Source: Sphingomonas faeni (GTDB lineage: Bacteria; Pseudomonadota; Alphaproteobacteria; Sphingomonadales; Sphingomonadaceae). From it: a stretch of 64,000 nucleotides of DNA. The notes under the pieces are model-generated. The model had not been told where the DNA came from. It was given only the letters and a program-made list of their open reading frames with translations, and searched no databases. Every line of letters begins with the position of its first letter. Positions within the stretch are counted from its first letter, which is position 1. The stretch lies in the NCBI RefSeq assembly GCF_003053745.1, contig NZ_QAYE01000006.1, forward strand, positions 124,001 through 188,000, written 5' to 3'. The translations under genes were made by a program, and so were the position numbers. Shown here in pieces: positions 36,816 through 45,558 of this stretch.

Positions 36816-39472
36816 ACGACGAAGGACGACCATCACCCGAGGCCCTTCTGCGACAGGCGTCGCAGGAGGGTCGCGGCCGTCTGAAGATCTTCCTTGGCGC
36901 CGCCCCCGGTGTCGGCAAAACCTACGAGATGCTCTCCGAAGGCGCGGAACGCCGTCGTGCGGGCGTCGATGTCGTCATCGGCGTGGTCGAGACGCACGGC
37001 CGCGTCGAAACCGAAGCGCTTACCAGAGGCCACGAGATCGTCGCGCGGAAAGCGATCCCGTACGAAGGCCGCACGCTCGACGAGATGGACCTCGACGCCA
37101 TCCTCGAGCGCGCGCCCACTCTCGTCCTGGTCGACGAACTCGCGCATACCAACGCGCCCGGCAGCCGCCACCCGAAACGCTACCAGGACGTCGAGGAGCT
37201 GCTCGCCGCGGGCATCGACGTCTATTCGACGATTAACATCCAGCATATCGAGAGCCTCAACGACGTCGTCGCCTCGTTCACGCGAGTCCGCGTCCGCGAG
37301 ACCGTCCCCGACAGCATCGTCGAGGCGGCCGAGATCGAAGTCGTCGACATTCCACCCGACGAACTGATCGAGCGGCTGAAGGCGGGCAAAGTCTACCTGC
37401 CCCAAGAGGCCACCCGCGCCCTCTCGCATTTTTTCTCGAAGTCCAACCTGTCGGCATTACGCGAACTCGCGCTCCGTCGCGCCGCCCAAGCCGTCGATGC
37501 GCAGATGCTCGAACACGTCCGCGCATTGGGCGTCGGCGGCACCTGGGCAGGCGGCGAGCGGATCGTCGTCGCGATTAGCGAACTGCCCGGCGCGCTCGGC
37601 CTCGTCCGCGCGACTAAGCGGATCGCCGACGCGATGCACGCGCCCTGGACCGCGGTGTATATCGAGACGCCCCGCGCGCAGTCGTTTGGCGAGCCCGAGC
37701 ACCGCCAGCTCGCTGCGGTCTTCAATCTTGCGACGCAACTCGGCGGCGACGTCGCGACCGTCCCCGCGACGTCGGTGGTCGAAGGCCTGAAAACCTTCAC
37801 GACCGAGGCGCGCGCCACGCAGCTCGTCGTCGGCAAGTCCACCCGCTCGCGCTGGTTCGAACTGCGTCACGGCTCGGTCGTAGACCAGATGGTCCGCGAG
37901 TCACCCGGGATCGCCGTCCACGTCCTGCCGATGGACCCGCCCACCGCGCCCCGAGGCACGCGCGTGCGGACCGGAGGATGGGGCAGCAAGGCGGGCTACG
38001 CGTGGACGACGGCGATGGTCGCGGGCGTCACCGGCGTCGCGAGCGCGCTGTTCCACATCCTTAACCTCGGCAACGTCGCGCTGCTGTATCTGCTGCCCGT
38101 AATGGCCGCGGCGAGCCTGTTCGGCCTGCGCACCGGGCTGTTCGCAGGCGTGGTTTCGTCGATCGCGTACAACTTCTTCTTCCTGCCGCCGACCGGCACG
38201 CTGACGATCAACAATCCCGAGAACGTGATCTCGATCCTCGTGCTGCTCGGCATCGCGTTCGTGACGAGCCAGCTCACGTCGCGGGTCCGTGCGCAGGCGG
38301 ACATCGCCGCCGCCAGCGCCCGCACCAACGCCGCGCTCGCAGGATTCCTGCGCCAATTGACCTCGCTCAACGACCCGGTCGCGCTGGCCCGCGCGATCTG
38401 CGAGGAAATCGGGCGGTTGTTCGGCGTGCGCGCGGTGATCCTCGTCGCGGAAGATCCGGGCCTCGCGGTACAGGCGGCGAACGGGGCGGATTACCGGCTC
38501 GAGACGATGGAGATGGCGGCCGCGCAATGGGCGTATGATACGGGTGCGCCGGCGGGTCGCGGGTCGAGCACGCTGGCGGCGTCGGAGTGGTTCTTTCAGC
38601 CGTTGCGCTCGGGCGAGCGGACGCTGGCGGTGCTCGGCCTCGCGCGCGAGGCGGGTGGCGATCCGGTGCGATCGGACCAGTTGCCGCTGCTGATGAGCTT
38701 GGTCGATCAGGCGTCGCTGGTGCTCGAACGCGCGCGGCTCGAGGTCGAGATGCGCGATGTCGATGCGGTGCGCGAGCGCGATCGGTTGCGGCAGGCGTTG
38801 CTGTCGTCGGTCAGTCACGACCTGCGCACGCCGCTCACCTCGGTGATGGCGGCGGCGGCGGAATTGCACCGCGGCGTCACGCCCGAGCTGATCGACACGA
38901 TCGAGACCGAGGCGGCGCGGCTCAACCGGTTCGTCGGCAATCTGCTCGATATGGCGCGCGTCGAGGCGGGGGCGCTTCGGTTGCGGCTCGAACCGACCGA
39001 CCTCACCGATGCGGTGGCGGGCGCGGTGCACGACACGAAGCGTGTGCTCGAAGGCCATGCGATCGAGCTCGACGTCGCGCCGAACCTGCCGCTGGTCCGC
39101 GTCGATCCGCAACTGCTCCACCATTGCCTGCTCAACCTGCTCGACAATGCCGGCCGCTATGCCGATCCGGGGACGCCGATCGTGGTACGCGCGGAACACC
39201 GCTTCGGGATGCTCCGGCTGTCGGTGATCGACCAGGGGCCGGGCTTGCCACCCGGCCGCGAGAAGGAGGTGTTCGAGACGTTCCGCCGCCTCGAAGGCTC
39301 CGACCGCGCGATCGGTGGCACCGGGCTCGGGCTTGCGATCGTCAAGGCGTTCGCCGAAGCGATGGGGATGACCGTCGAAGCCAGCAACCGCGAGGACCTG
39401 ACCGGCGCACGGTTCAGCCTGTGTTTCCCCGTGGCCCTGCTCGTCCGCGACACCGATGGAGCTAACCTATGA
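36812..39472 (+). CDS. kdpD: Potassium sensor histidine kinase KdpD
   Basis: 886 aa, TTG start overlapping kdpC. Domains in order: KdpD N-terminal ATP-binding domain with Walker A LGAAPGVGKT (about residues 28-37) and VLVDELAHTNAPG; Usp-like domain (250-370); four membrane helices (395-490); GAF-like part; HisKA with phospho-acceptor His near residue 669 (SVSHDLRTPLT); HATPase_c with N box LLNLLDNAGRYAD and GGTGLGLAIVKAFAE. It senses low K+ and phosphorylates KdpE. The stop overlaps kdpE. Confidence 0.97.
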   Translation: MNDEGRPSPEALLRQASQEGRGRLKIFLGAAPGVGKTYEMLSEGAERRRAGVDVVIGVVETHGRVETEALTRGHEIVARKAIPYEGRTLDEMDLDAILERAPTLVLVDELAHTNAPGSRHPKRYQDVEELLAAGIDVYSTINIQHIESLNDVVASFTRVRVRETVPDSIVEAAEIEVVDIPPDELIERLKAGKVYLPQEATRALSHFFSKSNLSALRELALRRAAQAVDAQMLEHVRALGVGGTWAGGERIVVAISELPGALGLVRATKRIADAMHAPWTAVYIETPRAQSFGEPEHRQLAAVFNLATQLGGDVATVPATSVVEGLKTFTTEARATQLVVGKSTRSRWFELRHGSVVDQMVRESPGIAVHVLPMDPPTAPRGTRVRTGGWGSKAGYAWTTAMVAGVTGVASALFHILNLGNVALLYLLPVMAAASLFGLRTGLFAGVVSSIAYNFFFLPPTGTLTINNPENVISILVLLGIAFVTSQLTSRVRAQADIAAASARTNAALAGFLRQLTSLNDPVALARAICEEIGRLFGVRAVILVAEDPGLAVQAANGADYRLETMEMAAAQWAYDTGAPAGRGSSTLAASEWFFQPLRSGERTLAVLGLAREAGGDPVRSDQLPLLMSLVDQASLVLERARLEVEMRDVDAVRERDRLRQALLSSVSHDLRTPLTSVMAAAAELHRGVTPELIDTIETEAARLNRFVGNLLDMARVEAGALRLRLEPTDLTDAVAGAVHDTKRVLEGHAIELDVAPNLPLVRVDPQLLHHCLLNLLDNAGRYADPGTPIVVRAEHRFGMLRLSVIDQGPGLPPGREKEVFETFRRLEGSDRAIGGTGLGLAIVKAFAEAMGMTVEASNREDLTGARFSLCFPVALLVRDTDGANL

Positions 39473-40158
39473 GCGCGCAGACGGTCCTGATCGTCGACGA
39501 CGAACTGCACATCCGGCGGTTGTTGAAGAACACGCTGGAGCGGGCGGGGTACGGCGTCGAGGAGGCGGTCGATGCGCGCGAGGCGCTGCGGATTGCGGGT
39601 AGCCGGCCGTTGACCGCGGTACTGCTCGACCTGGGGTTGCCTGATCGCGACGGGCTGGAACTGGTGCCGCTGCTGAAGAAGCTCGGCGATCCGATCATCC
39701 TCGTCGTCTCCGCGCGCGAGGCGACCGACCAGAAGGTCGCTGCGCTCGATCTGGGGGCTGAGGATTATGTGACGAAGCCGTTCGATACCGAAGAGTTGCT
39801 TGCGCGGTTGCGGGTGGCGTTGCGCGGACGAGGGGAGGCGACGTCTCGGCCGACGGTCCTGCGTGCGCACGGGGTCGAGATCGATTTCGAGCACCGCCTC
39901 GTCCGGTGCGGCAACGAGGAGGCGCATCTGACGCGTAAGGAGTTCGACGTGCTGTCGGCGCTTGCGGCACATCCGGGGCGGGTCGTGACGCATCAGCGGA
40001 TACTTGAGGCAGCTTGGCCGACCGATCACGACCGGCGGATCGAATATCTCCGCATCGTCGTGCGTAACTTGCGGCAGAAGCTGGAGGGCACTGGGGGCGT
40101 TGGCACGGTGATCGCGAACGAACTCGGGATCGGGTACAGGCTGTTGGTCGACGCCTGA
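39469..40158 (+). CDS. kdpE: Response regulator KdpE
   Basis: 229-aa OmpR/PhoB-family regulator. Receiver: acidic pocket VDDE at 9-12, phospho-acceptor Asp54 in LLDLGLPDRDG, Lys in DYVTKPFDTEE. DNA-binding winged helix from about residue 130 (HLTRKEFDVLSALAAHPGRV, RIEYLRIVVRNLRQKLE). It activates kdpFABC transcription. It is the last gene of the operon, overlapping kdpD by four bases (ATGA). Confidence 0.97.
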   Translation: MSAQTVLIVDDELHIRRLLKNTLERAGYGVEEAVDAREALRIAGSRPLTAVLLDLGLPDRDGLELVPLLKKLGDPIILVVSAREATDQKVAALDLGAEDYVTKPFDTEELLARLRVALRGRGEATSRPTVLRAHGVEIDFEHRLVRCGNEEAHLTRKEFDVLSALAAHPGRVVTHQRILEAAWPTDHDRRIEYLRIVVRNLRQKLEGTGGVGTVIANELGIGYRLLVDA

Positions 40159-40205
40159 ACCGGGAATATTAGTGCGTTTCCCCGCAGCAGGTCGCCCCTG
40201 CCGCG

Positions 40206-40236
40206 CGAGGTCCCGGCTTTCGCCGGGATGACGGGG
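40206..40236 (+). repeat. Degenerate single-arm palindromic repeat
   Basis: gaggtcccggctttcgccgggatgacggggt is one arm of the cgtcat-type repeat (as at 43961), without a clear partner. It lies 50 bases after kdpE. Confidence 0.5.
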
Positions 40237-40317
40237 TTGCGCACTACGCAAACACTATGGCTCCCCCTCAAAACCAATCTCGAACGCTTATGTGGTCGGC
40301 GATAGCTGAAGTGTCGC

Positions 40318-40560
40318 ATGACCGACGCTCGCCGCCTCCGTACCGATCTCAGCCTCCGCGCGAGCGGTGTCTTGTCGCTCGCGATTGCCGTCACCGGGAT
40401 CTACACCCTCGTTCGTCTCCACCCGGCAGCCGGCCTGCTTGCGTTCCTGCTCGCGACGATCGGTTTCCTTTGCGCCACCGCCGGCGCGATGCTGTTGGTT
40501 GTCGGCGGCCATATCCACGACCCGGTCAGGATCAGCGCCCACTGGCAACGCGCGGGATAG
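40318..40560 (+). CDS. Small two-helix membrane protein
   Basis: 80 aa. Two hydrophobic helices at about residues 15-34 and 38-62 (LLAFLLATIGFLCATAGAML) with a basic N-terminus and a C-terminal HIHDPVRISAHWQRAG. Its ATG has a weak GAAG upstream. The function is unknown. It lies between kdpE and opgG on the same strand and is most likely its own transcript. Confidence 0.6.
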   Translation: MTDARRLRTDLSLRASGVLSLAIAVTGIYTLVRLHPAAGLLAFLLATIGFLCATAGAMLLVVGGHIHDPVRISAHWQRAG

Positions 40561-40647
40561 GCCGCGCCCGCGGCGGGACCTGTCGACGCGCGCGCGCGAC
40601 GTTACTATGCTACCGCACTGCAGCATGATGACGAGGGAGCGCTCTGC

Positions 40648-42141
40648 ATGATCGGTCGACGTGAAGTAGTGACAGCGCTAAGTCTGTTGGGTGTCCTCCC
40701 ACAGGCCGCCGCTGCGATGCGTGCAGCGCCCGGCAAGGCCGAGCCGTTCTCTTGGAACGCGCTCCAGCAGCGCGCCGCGACGCTCGCGACCAAGCCATAC
40801 AGTGCCCCTACCAAGGTCGGTGCCGCCGCTGCGATTGATTACGACAAGGTGGGCAGCATCCGGTTCCGCGCCGACAAGACGCTTGCCGGTGGCATCCGCC
40901 TGTTCCCGCTCGGCCGCTATGCGCCGATGCCGGTCGCGATCAACGTCGTCGAAAACGGGCAGGCGCGCCGCATCGAGTTCTCGCGCGACCTGTTCGAGGC
41001 CGAAGAGGGCCACGCCGCCGCGCTGGGCATCGCCGGGTTCCGTGCGATGGCGCCGGGCGGTAACAGCGACTGGATGGCGTTCCAGGGCGCATCCTATTTC
41101 CGCACCGCCGGCGCGCAGGACCAATATGGCCTGTCCGCGCGCGGGCTCGCGATCAACACCGGCCTGCCGGGCCGCGAGGAATTCCCCGACTTCACCGAAT
41201 TCTGGATCGAGCGGACCGGCGCCGACGCGTACACGATCTACGCGCTGATGGACGGCGCCAGCGTCACCGGCGCGTACCGCATCCAGTCGCGGCACGTCGC
41301 CGGCGCTGGCGTCGAGCAGCAGGTCTCGTCCGTGCTCAACGTGCGCCGCGACATCGAACGGCTCGGCATCGCGCCGGCGACCAGCATGTTCTGGTACGGC
41401 GAAGGCAATCGCGCCGCTGCGGTCGACTGGCGTCCCGAGATCCACGATTCGGACGGCCTGGCGCTGCTCACCGGCGCCGGCGAACGCATCTGGCGTCCGC
41501 TCAACAACCCGCCGCATGATACGCTCGACAGTTTCGCGGACCAGGCACCCAAGGGGTTCGGCCTGATCCAGCGCGACCGGAACTTCGATCATTACCAGGA
41601 CGACGGGGCGTTCTACGATCGTCGCCCGAACCTGTGGATTCAGCCGCGGGGTGATTGGGGCAAGGGCGCAGTGATGCTCTATGCGTTCCCGACCAGCAGC
41701 GAAACGGTCGACAATATCGTCTCGTTCTGGACCCCGGCCGCGCCGGCTAAGGCGGGCCAGCGGTTGCAGTTCGATTACTCGCTGTCGTGGAAATCGACCG
41801 ATCCGACCGCCGTCGCCGCGACCGCGCACGTCGTCGATTGCTGGCAGGGCGTCGCTGGCCGACCGGGCGCCGAGCCGGTGAAGGGCGCGCGAAAGCTCGT
41901 GGTCGATTTCATCGGTGACGGTCTTGCCGGCCTCGACCGGCAGAGCGGGGTGACCGCCAAGATCGACGTCGTCCGCGGCAAGGTACTCGCCAACGCCGCC
42001 TATCCGGTCGTCGGCCAGAAGAACCGCTGGCGCGTCACCGCCGATGTGGCCCCCGATGCGCAAGGGCCCGCCGACGTCAGGCTGTTCCTCACGCGTGGCG
42101 GCCGTGCGCTCAGCGAAACCGTCCTGACCCCGATCTTCTGA
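40648..42141 (+). CDS. opgG: Periplasmic glucan biosynthesis protein OpgG/MdoG
   Basis: 497 aa. A signal peptide (MIGRREVVTALSLLGVLPQA) directs it to the periplasm, where it modifies or releases osmoregulated periplasmic glucans. Family motifs seen include IRFRADKTLAGGIRLFPLGR, FQGASYFRTAGAQDQYGLSA and FWTPAAPAKAGQRLQFDYSL. Either OpgG or OpgD is possible, but pairing with the glucosyltransferase favours OpgG. GAGGGAG precedes the ATG. Its stop shares one base with the opgH start. Confidence 0.93.
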   Translation: MIGRREVVTALSLLGVLPQAAAAMRAAPGKAEPFSWNALQQRAATLATKPYSAPTKVGAAAAIDYDKVGSIRFRADKTLAGGIRLFPLGRYAPMPVAINVVENGQARRIEFSRDLFEAEEGHAAALGIAGFRAMAPGGNSDWMAFQGASYFRTAGAQDQYGLSARGLAINTGLPGREEFPDFTEFWIERTGADAYTIYALMDGASVTGAYRIQSRHVAGAGVEQQVSSVLNVRRDIERLGIAPATSMFWYGEGNRAAAVDWRPEIHDSDGLALLTGAGERIWRPLNNPPHDTLDSFADQAPKGFGLIQRDRNFDHYQDDGAFYDRRPNLWIQPRGDWGKGAVMLYAFPTSSETVDNIVSFWTPAAPAKAGQRLQFDYSLSWKSTDPTAVAATAHVVDCWQGVAGRPGAEPVKGARKLVVDFIGDGLAGLDRQSGVTAKIDVVRGKVLANAAYPVVGQKNRWRVTADVAPDAQGPADVRLFLTRGGRALSETVLTPIF

Positions 42142-43949
42142 TGCCCGCGCTTCCCGCAATGATGCCGGGCGAAACGCCGATCGAGATGCCCCCGCAGCGT
42201 TTCGACGGCCCGCCGCCGCCCTGGTCCGCACCCGAGCCCGGCGCCGGCATGGTCGTGTCGTCCGACGACATGCTCGCGCGCCGCATCATCCTCGTGCTGA
42301 TGACCGGGCTGCTCGCAACCGCTGCGTCATCGGCGGTGCAGGAATCGCTGCTCGCGGACGGACTGAGCTTCTGGGATGCGGCGTTGCTCGCGCTGTTCTT
42401 CCCGCTGTTCGCGTGGATCGCGTTCGGATTCATGAATGCCGCGATCGGCTTCGTGCTGTTGATGACCGGCGGGCATCCGGGGTTCGTCCCGACGCCGCGC
42501 CAGTCCGAGCCGCTCGAGGGCCGCACGGCGATCCTGATGCCGGTCCACAACGAGGACATCGATGCGGTGTTCGAGCGGATCGCGTGGATGGCGCGCGCGA
42601 TCGCCGCGGGCGGTGTCGCCGACCGGTTCGACATCTTCATCCTGAGCGATTCGGGCGAAGCGGCGGAGGCGGCCGAGGTCGCGGCGTGGCAGCGCCTCGC
42701 GCCGACGCTCGACTGCGCGCTCTATTACCGTCGTCGGACCGTGAACGTGGGGCGAAAACCCGGCAACGTCGCGGAGTGGATCCGGCGGTTCGGCGGCGGC
42801 TATCGCTATATGCTGATGCTCGACGCGGACAGCCTGATGGGCGGCAACACGATCATCGGCATGGCGCAGGTGCTCGAACGCCGGCCTGCGGTGGCGCTGC
42901 TCCAGACCGTGCCCGCGGTGATCAACGGCGTGACGTTCTTCCAGCGCTGGATGCAGTTCGCCAGCCGGTTGTACGGTCCTATTTCCACCGCCGGGCTGGT
43001 CTGGTGGTCGGGCTCGGAGGCGACCTTCTGGGGGCATAACGCGCTGATCCGGATCGAGGCGTTCGCTTCGAGTTGCGGGCTTCCCGATCTCCCCGGCCGC
43101 GCGCCGTTCGGCGGGGTCATCATGAGCCACGACATGGTCGAGGCGGCGCTGCTCCGCAGGCGCGGCTGGCGCGTCCACATGTTGATGACCGAAGAGACGT
43201 TCGAGGAATATCCGCCGACGCTGATCGACGCGGCAGTGCGCGATCGGCGCTGGGCGCAGGGGAATATCCAGCATCTGAGCCTGCTGACGTCGTCGGGGTT
43301 CCACTGGGTCAGCCGGCTGCAATTGCTGATGGGGGCGTCGGCGTTCATCACCTCGCCGGTATGGCTGCTGATGATCGCGACGAGCGTGGTGCAGGCGCTG
43401 ATCGGCGAGCGCAACATCGTCGAGGCGCAGACGTCTCTTCAGGTGCTGTTCGTCACGCTGCTGCTATTGTTCGGGCCGAAGCTGTTGAGCGTGATCTGGG
43501 CGTTCTCGAATGCGGAGCGTCGCGAGGGGTTCGGTGGACGACGTGGGATCGTGCGGTCGGTATTGGTCGACGTGCCGTTCTCGATGCTGTCCGCGCCGGT
43601 GATCGCGTTGACTCAGACGATCGATCTCGCCGGTATATTGATGGGGCGAAAGTCCGGCTGGGCGCCGCAGAACCGCGATGCACATGAGTTGTCGCTGGCG
43701 GACGTGATGCCGCGGTATCGCTGGCATGTCGGGGTGGGGGTGGCATTGTTGCTCGTGACGCCGTTCGCGCCGGTCACCGCGGCGTGGCTTGCGCCGGTGA
43801 CGCTGGGGCTGTTGCTCAGTCCGTTCCTGACGATGCTGACGGCGAGCGAGAAGGCGGGGCGGTGGGCGTTGTCGCACGGGATGTTCGTCGAGCCCGGCGA
43901 GCATGTGTCGGTATTGTCGCGGCCATCGCTGCCGGCGCATAGCGGCTAG
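42141..43949 (+). CDS. opgH: Glucan biosynthesis glucosyltransferase OpgH/MdoH
   Basis: 602-aa inner-membrane GT2 enzyme that polymerises glucose from UDP-glucose and passes it through the membrane. Catalytic motifs: HNEDIDAVFERIAW, MLDADSLMGG (DxD), SHDMVEAALLRRRGWRVHML and the acceptor-site DRRWAQGNIQHL. Two membrane helices precede and at least four follow the catalytic domain. It is shorter than the 847-aa E. coli protein, as usual in alphaproteobacteria. It is in one operon with opgG. Confidence 0.93.
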   Translation: MPALPAMMPGETPIEMPPQRFDGPPPPWSAPEPGAGMVVSSDDMLARRIILVLMTGLLATAASSAVQESLLADGLSFWDAALLALFFPLFAWIAFGFMNAAIGFVLLMTGGHPGFVPTPRQSEPLEGRTAILMPVHNEDIDAVFERIAWMARAIAAGGVADRFDIFILSDSGEAAEAAEVAAWQRLAPTLDCALYYRRRTVNVGRKPGNVAEWIRRFGGGYRYMLMLDADSLMGGNTIIGMAQVLERRPAVALLQTVPAVINGVTFFQRWMQFASRLYGPISTAGLVWWSGSEATFWGHNALIRIEAFASSCGLPDLPGRAPFGGVIMSHDMVEAALLRRRGWRVHMLMTEETFEEYPPTLIDAAVRDRRWAQGNIQHLSLLTSSGFHWVSRLQLLMGASAFITSPVWLLMIATSVVQALIGERNIVEAQTSLQVLFVTLLLLFGPKLLSVIWAFSNAERREGFGGRRGIVRSVLVDVPFSMLSAPVIALTQTIDLAGILMGRKSGWAPQNRDAHELSLADVMPRYRWHVGVGVALLLVTPFAPVTAAWLAPVTLGLLLSPFLTMLTASEKAGRWALSHGMFVEPGEHVSVLSRPSLPAHSG

Positions 43950-43960
43950 TCCTACGCGTT

Positions 43961-44058
43961 CCGTCATGCCGGGCTTGTTCCGGCATCCACGGTTCCGCGC
44001 CATAAACGGCTGCTGAGTGTGTGGAACGGTGGACCCCGGAACAGGTCCGGGGTGACGG
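43961..44058. repeat. Palindromic repeat, cgtcat-type
   Basis: Outer ends ccgtcatgccgggcttgttc and gaacaggtccggggtgacgg are imperfectly inverted; the inner part also has gaacggtgga/tccacggttc complementarity. It separates the convergent opgH and MFS genes and may act as a transcription barrier. Confidence 0.7.
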
Positions 44059-44059
44059 G

Positions 44060-45505
44060 CTATCCAGCGCGGTGTCCGCTTAGCTCCGCCCCCGCGTCCA
44101 CTGCGAACCGGCGGTTCCAGATCGTTGCCGACGCCGACACTGCGGTCACCACTAGGAACGCCAGCGTGAAGTCCGTCAGCGCCGGCCGCGTCGCGCCCGT
44201 GCCGAGCATCCCGACGTGCAGCGACGCCGCGCCGACGCAGATGCCGAGCGAGAGCATCAGCTGCTGGAACGTCGCGTAGAAGCTGGTTGCGCTGCTCATC
44301 CGCGACGACGGAATTTCGTCGTACGCGATCGTGTTGTACGCCGAGAACTGGAACGACATGAAGAAGCCCGAGATCATCAGCACGCCGAAGATCACCGGGA
44401 TCGGCCAGTCGGGGCGGAAGAGGCCGGCGACCGCATAGCCGAAGCTTGCGCAGAGTCCGCCGACGATCAGGCTGTTGCGGAACCCGAAGCGACGCAGAAC
44501 GCGCGGTGCGAGGCTCTTCATCATCAGCGAGCCGATCGCGCCGGCGATGGTGATCGCGCCGCTCGCCGCCGCGGTCATCCCGAAGCCCAATTGGAGCATC
44601 ATCGGCAGCAGGAACGGCTGCGCGCCCTGCGTGATGCGGGTCAGCGATCCGCCGATCACCGACAGGCGGAAGGTCGGGATGCGCATCAGCGAGAGGTCGA
44701 GGATCGGGTCGCTGCGGTGCTTGGCATGGCGGATATAGGCCACGCCGGCTACCAGCCCGACGACGATCAGCACTACGGCACGCGACAATTCGCCGGTGCG
44801 GCTGGTCATCTCGAACCCGAACAACAGGCAGCCGAGCGAGACGCCCGACAGGATGAAGCCGGGTATGTCGAAGCGCGCGGGTTTGTCCTCGCGGACCTCG
44901 CCGATGAAGCGCGTCACCAGGATCACGCCGAGCAGGCCGATCGGCACGTTGAGGTAGAAGATCCAGCGCCAGTCGAGATAGGTGACGATCGCGCCGCCGA
45001 CCGGGGGGCCAAGGATCGGGCCGATCAGCGCGGGCATGATCAGCCACGACATCGCCTGGACCATATCCTCCTTGGCGACGCTGCGGAGCAGGACGAGGCG
45101 GCCGATCGGGATCATCATCGCACCGCCAAGCCCTTGCAGGAAGCGGGCGACCATCATGAACGGCAGGCTGGTCGCCTGGCCGCAGAGCATCGACCCGCCG
45201 ACGAAGATCAGGATCGCCGCGCGGAAGATCGTGCGCGAGCCGAACCGGTCCGCGAGCCGTCCGCTGGCGGGAATGAAGATCGCCAGCGCCAACAGGTACG
45301 AGGTCAGCGCCGAACTCATGCTGGTCGCGGGCACGCCGAAATCGCGCGCCATCGTCGGCAGCGCGGTCGCGAGCACGGTCGAGTCCATCTGCTCCATGAA
45401 CAGCGCGCAGGCGATGATCAGTGCGGTGATGCGGTAGTTGCTCGGCGTGTGCGGCAGCGCGTCCGGGTCCCTGGCAACGCGCGCGATGGTGTCGGCAGCG
45501 GGCAT
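44060..45505 (-). CDS. MFS drug efflux permease (DHA2-type)
   Basis: About 481 aa with 12 to 14 membrane helices. MFS motifs: LADRFGSRTIF (motif A, loop 2-3), RFLQGLGGAMMIPIGRLVLL (motif B) and the antiporter motif C LIGPILGPPVGG in helix 5. The N-terminal LIIACALFMEQMDSTVLATA fits EmrB/QacA. ATG 45505 is used; a TTG at 45562 that overlaps the stop of the outer-membrane factor gene (TTGA) is a credible start and would make it 500 aa. It is the last gene of the efflux operon. Confidence 0.9.
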   Translation of the reverse strand: MPAADTIARVARDPDALPHTPSNYRITALIIACALFMEQMDSTVLATALPTMARDFGVPATSMSSALTSYLLALAIFIPASGRLADRFGSRTIFRAAILIFVGGSMLCGQATSLPFMMVARFLQGLGGAMMIPIGRLVLLRSVAKEDMVQAMSWLIMPALIGPILGPPVGGAIVTYLDWRWIFYLNVPIGLLGVILVTRFIGEVREDKPARFDIPGFILSGVSLGCLLFGFEMTSRTGELSRAVVLIVVGLVAGVAYIRHAKHRSDPILDLSLMRIPTFRLSVIGGSLTRITQGAQPFLLPMMLQLGFGMTAAASGAITIAGAIGSLMMKSLAPRVLRRFGFRNSLIVGGLCASFGYAVAGLFRPDWPIPVIFGVLMISGFFMSFQFSAYNTIAYDEIPSSRMSSATSFYATFQQLMLSLGICVGAASLHVGMLGTGATRPALTDFTLAFLVVTAVSASATIWNRRFAVDAGAELSGHRAG

Positions 45506-45558
45506 GATGCCGTCGCGGATTTCGCTGTTGATCGACGCCAGCCCGCGGCGACGCAGCC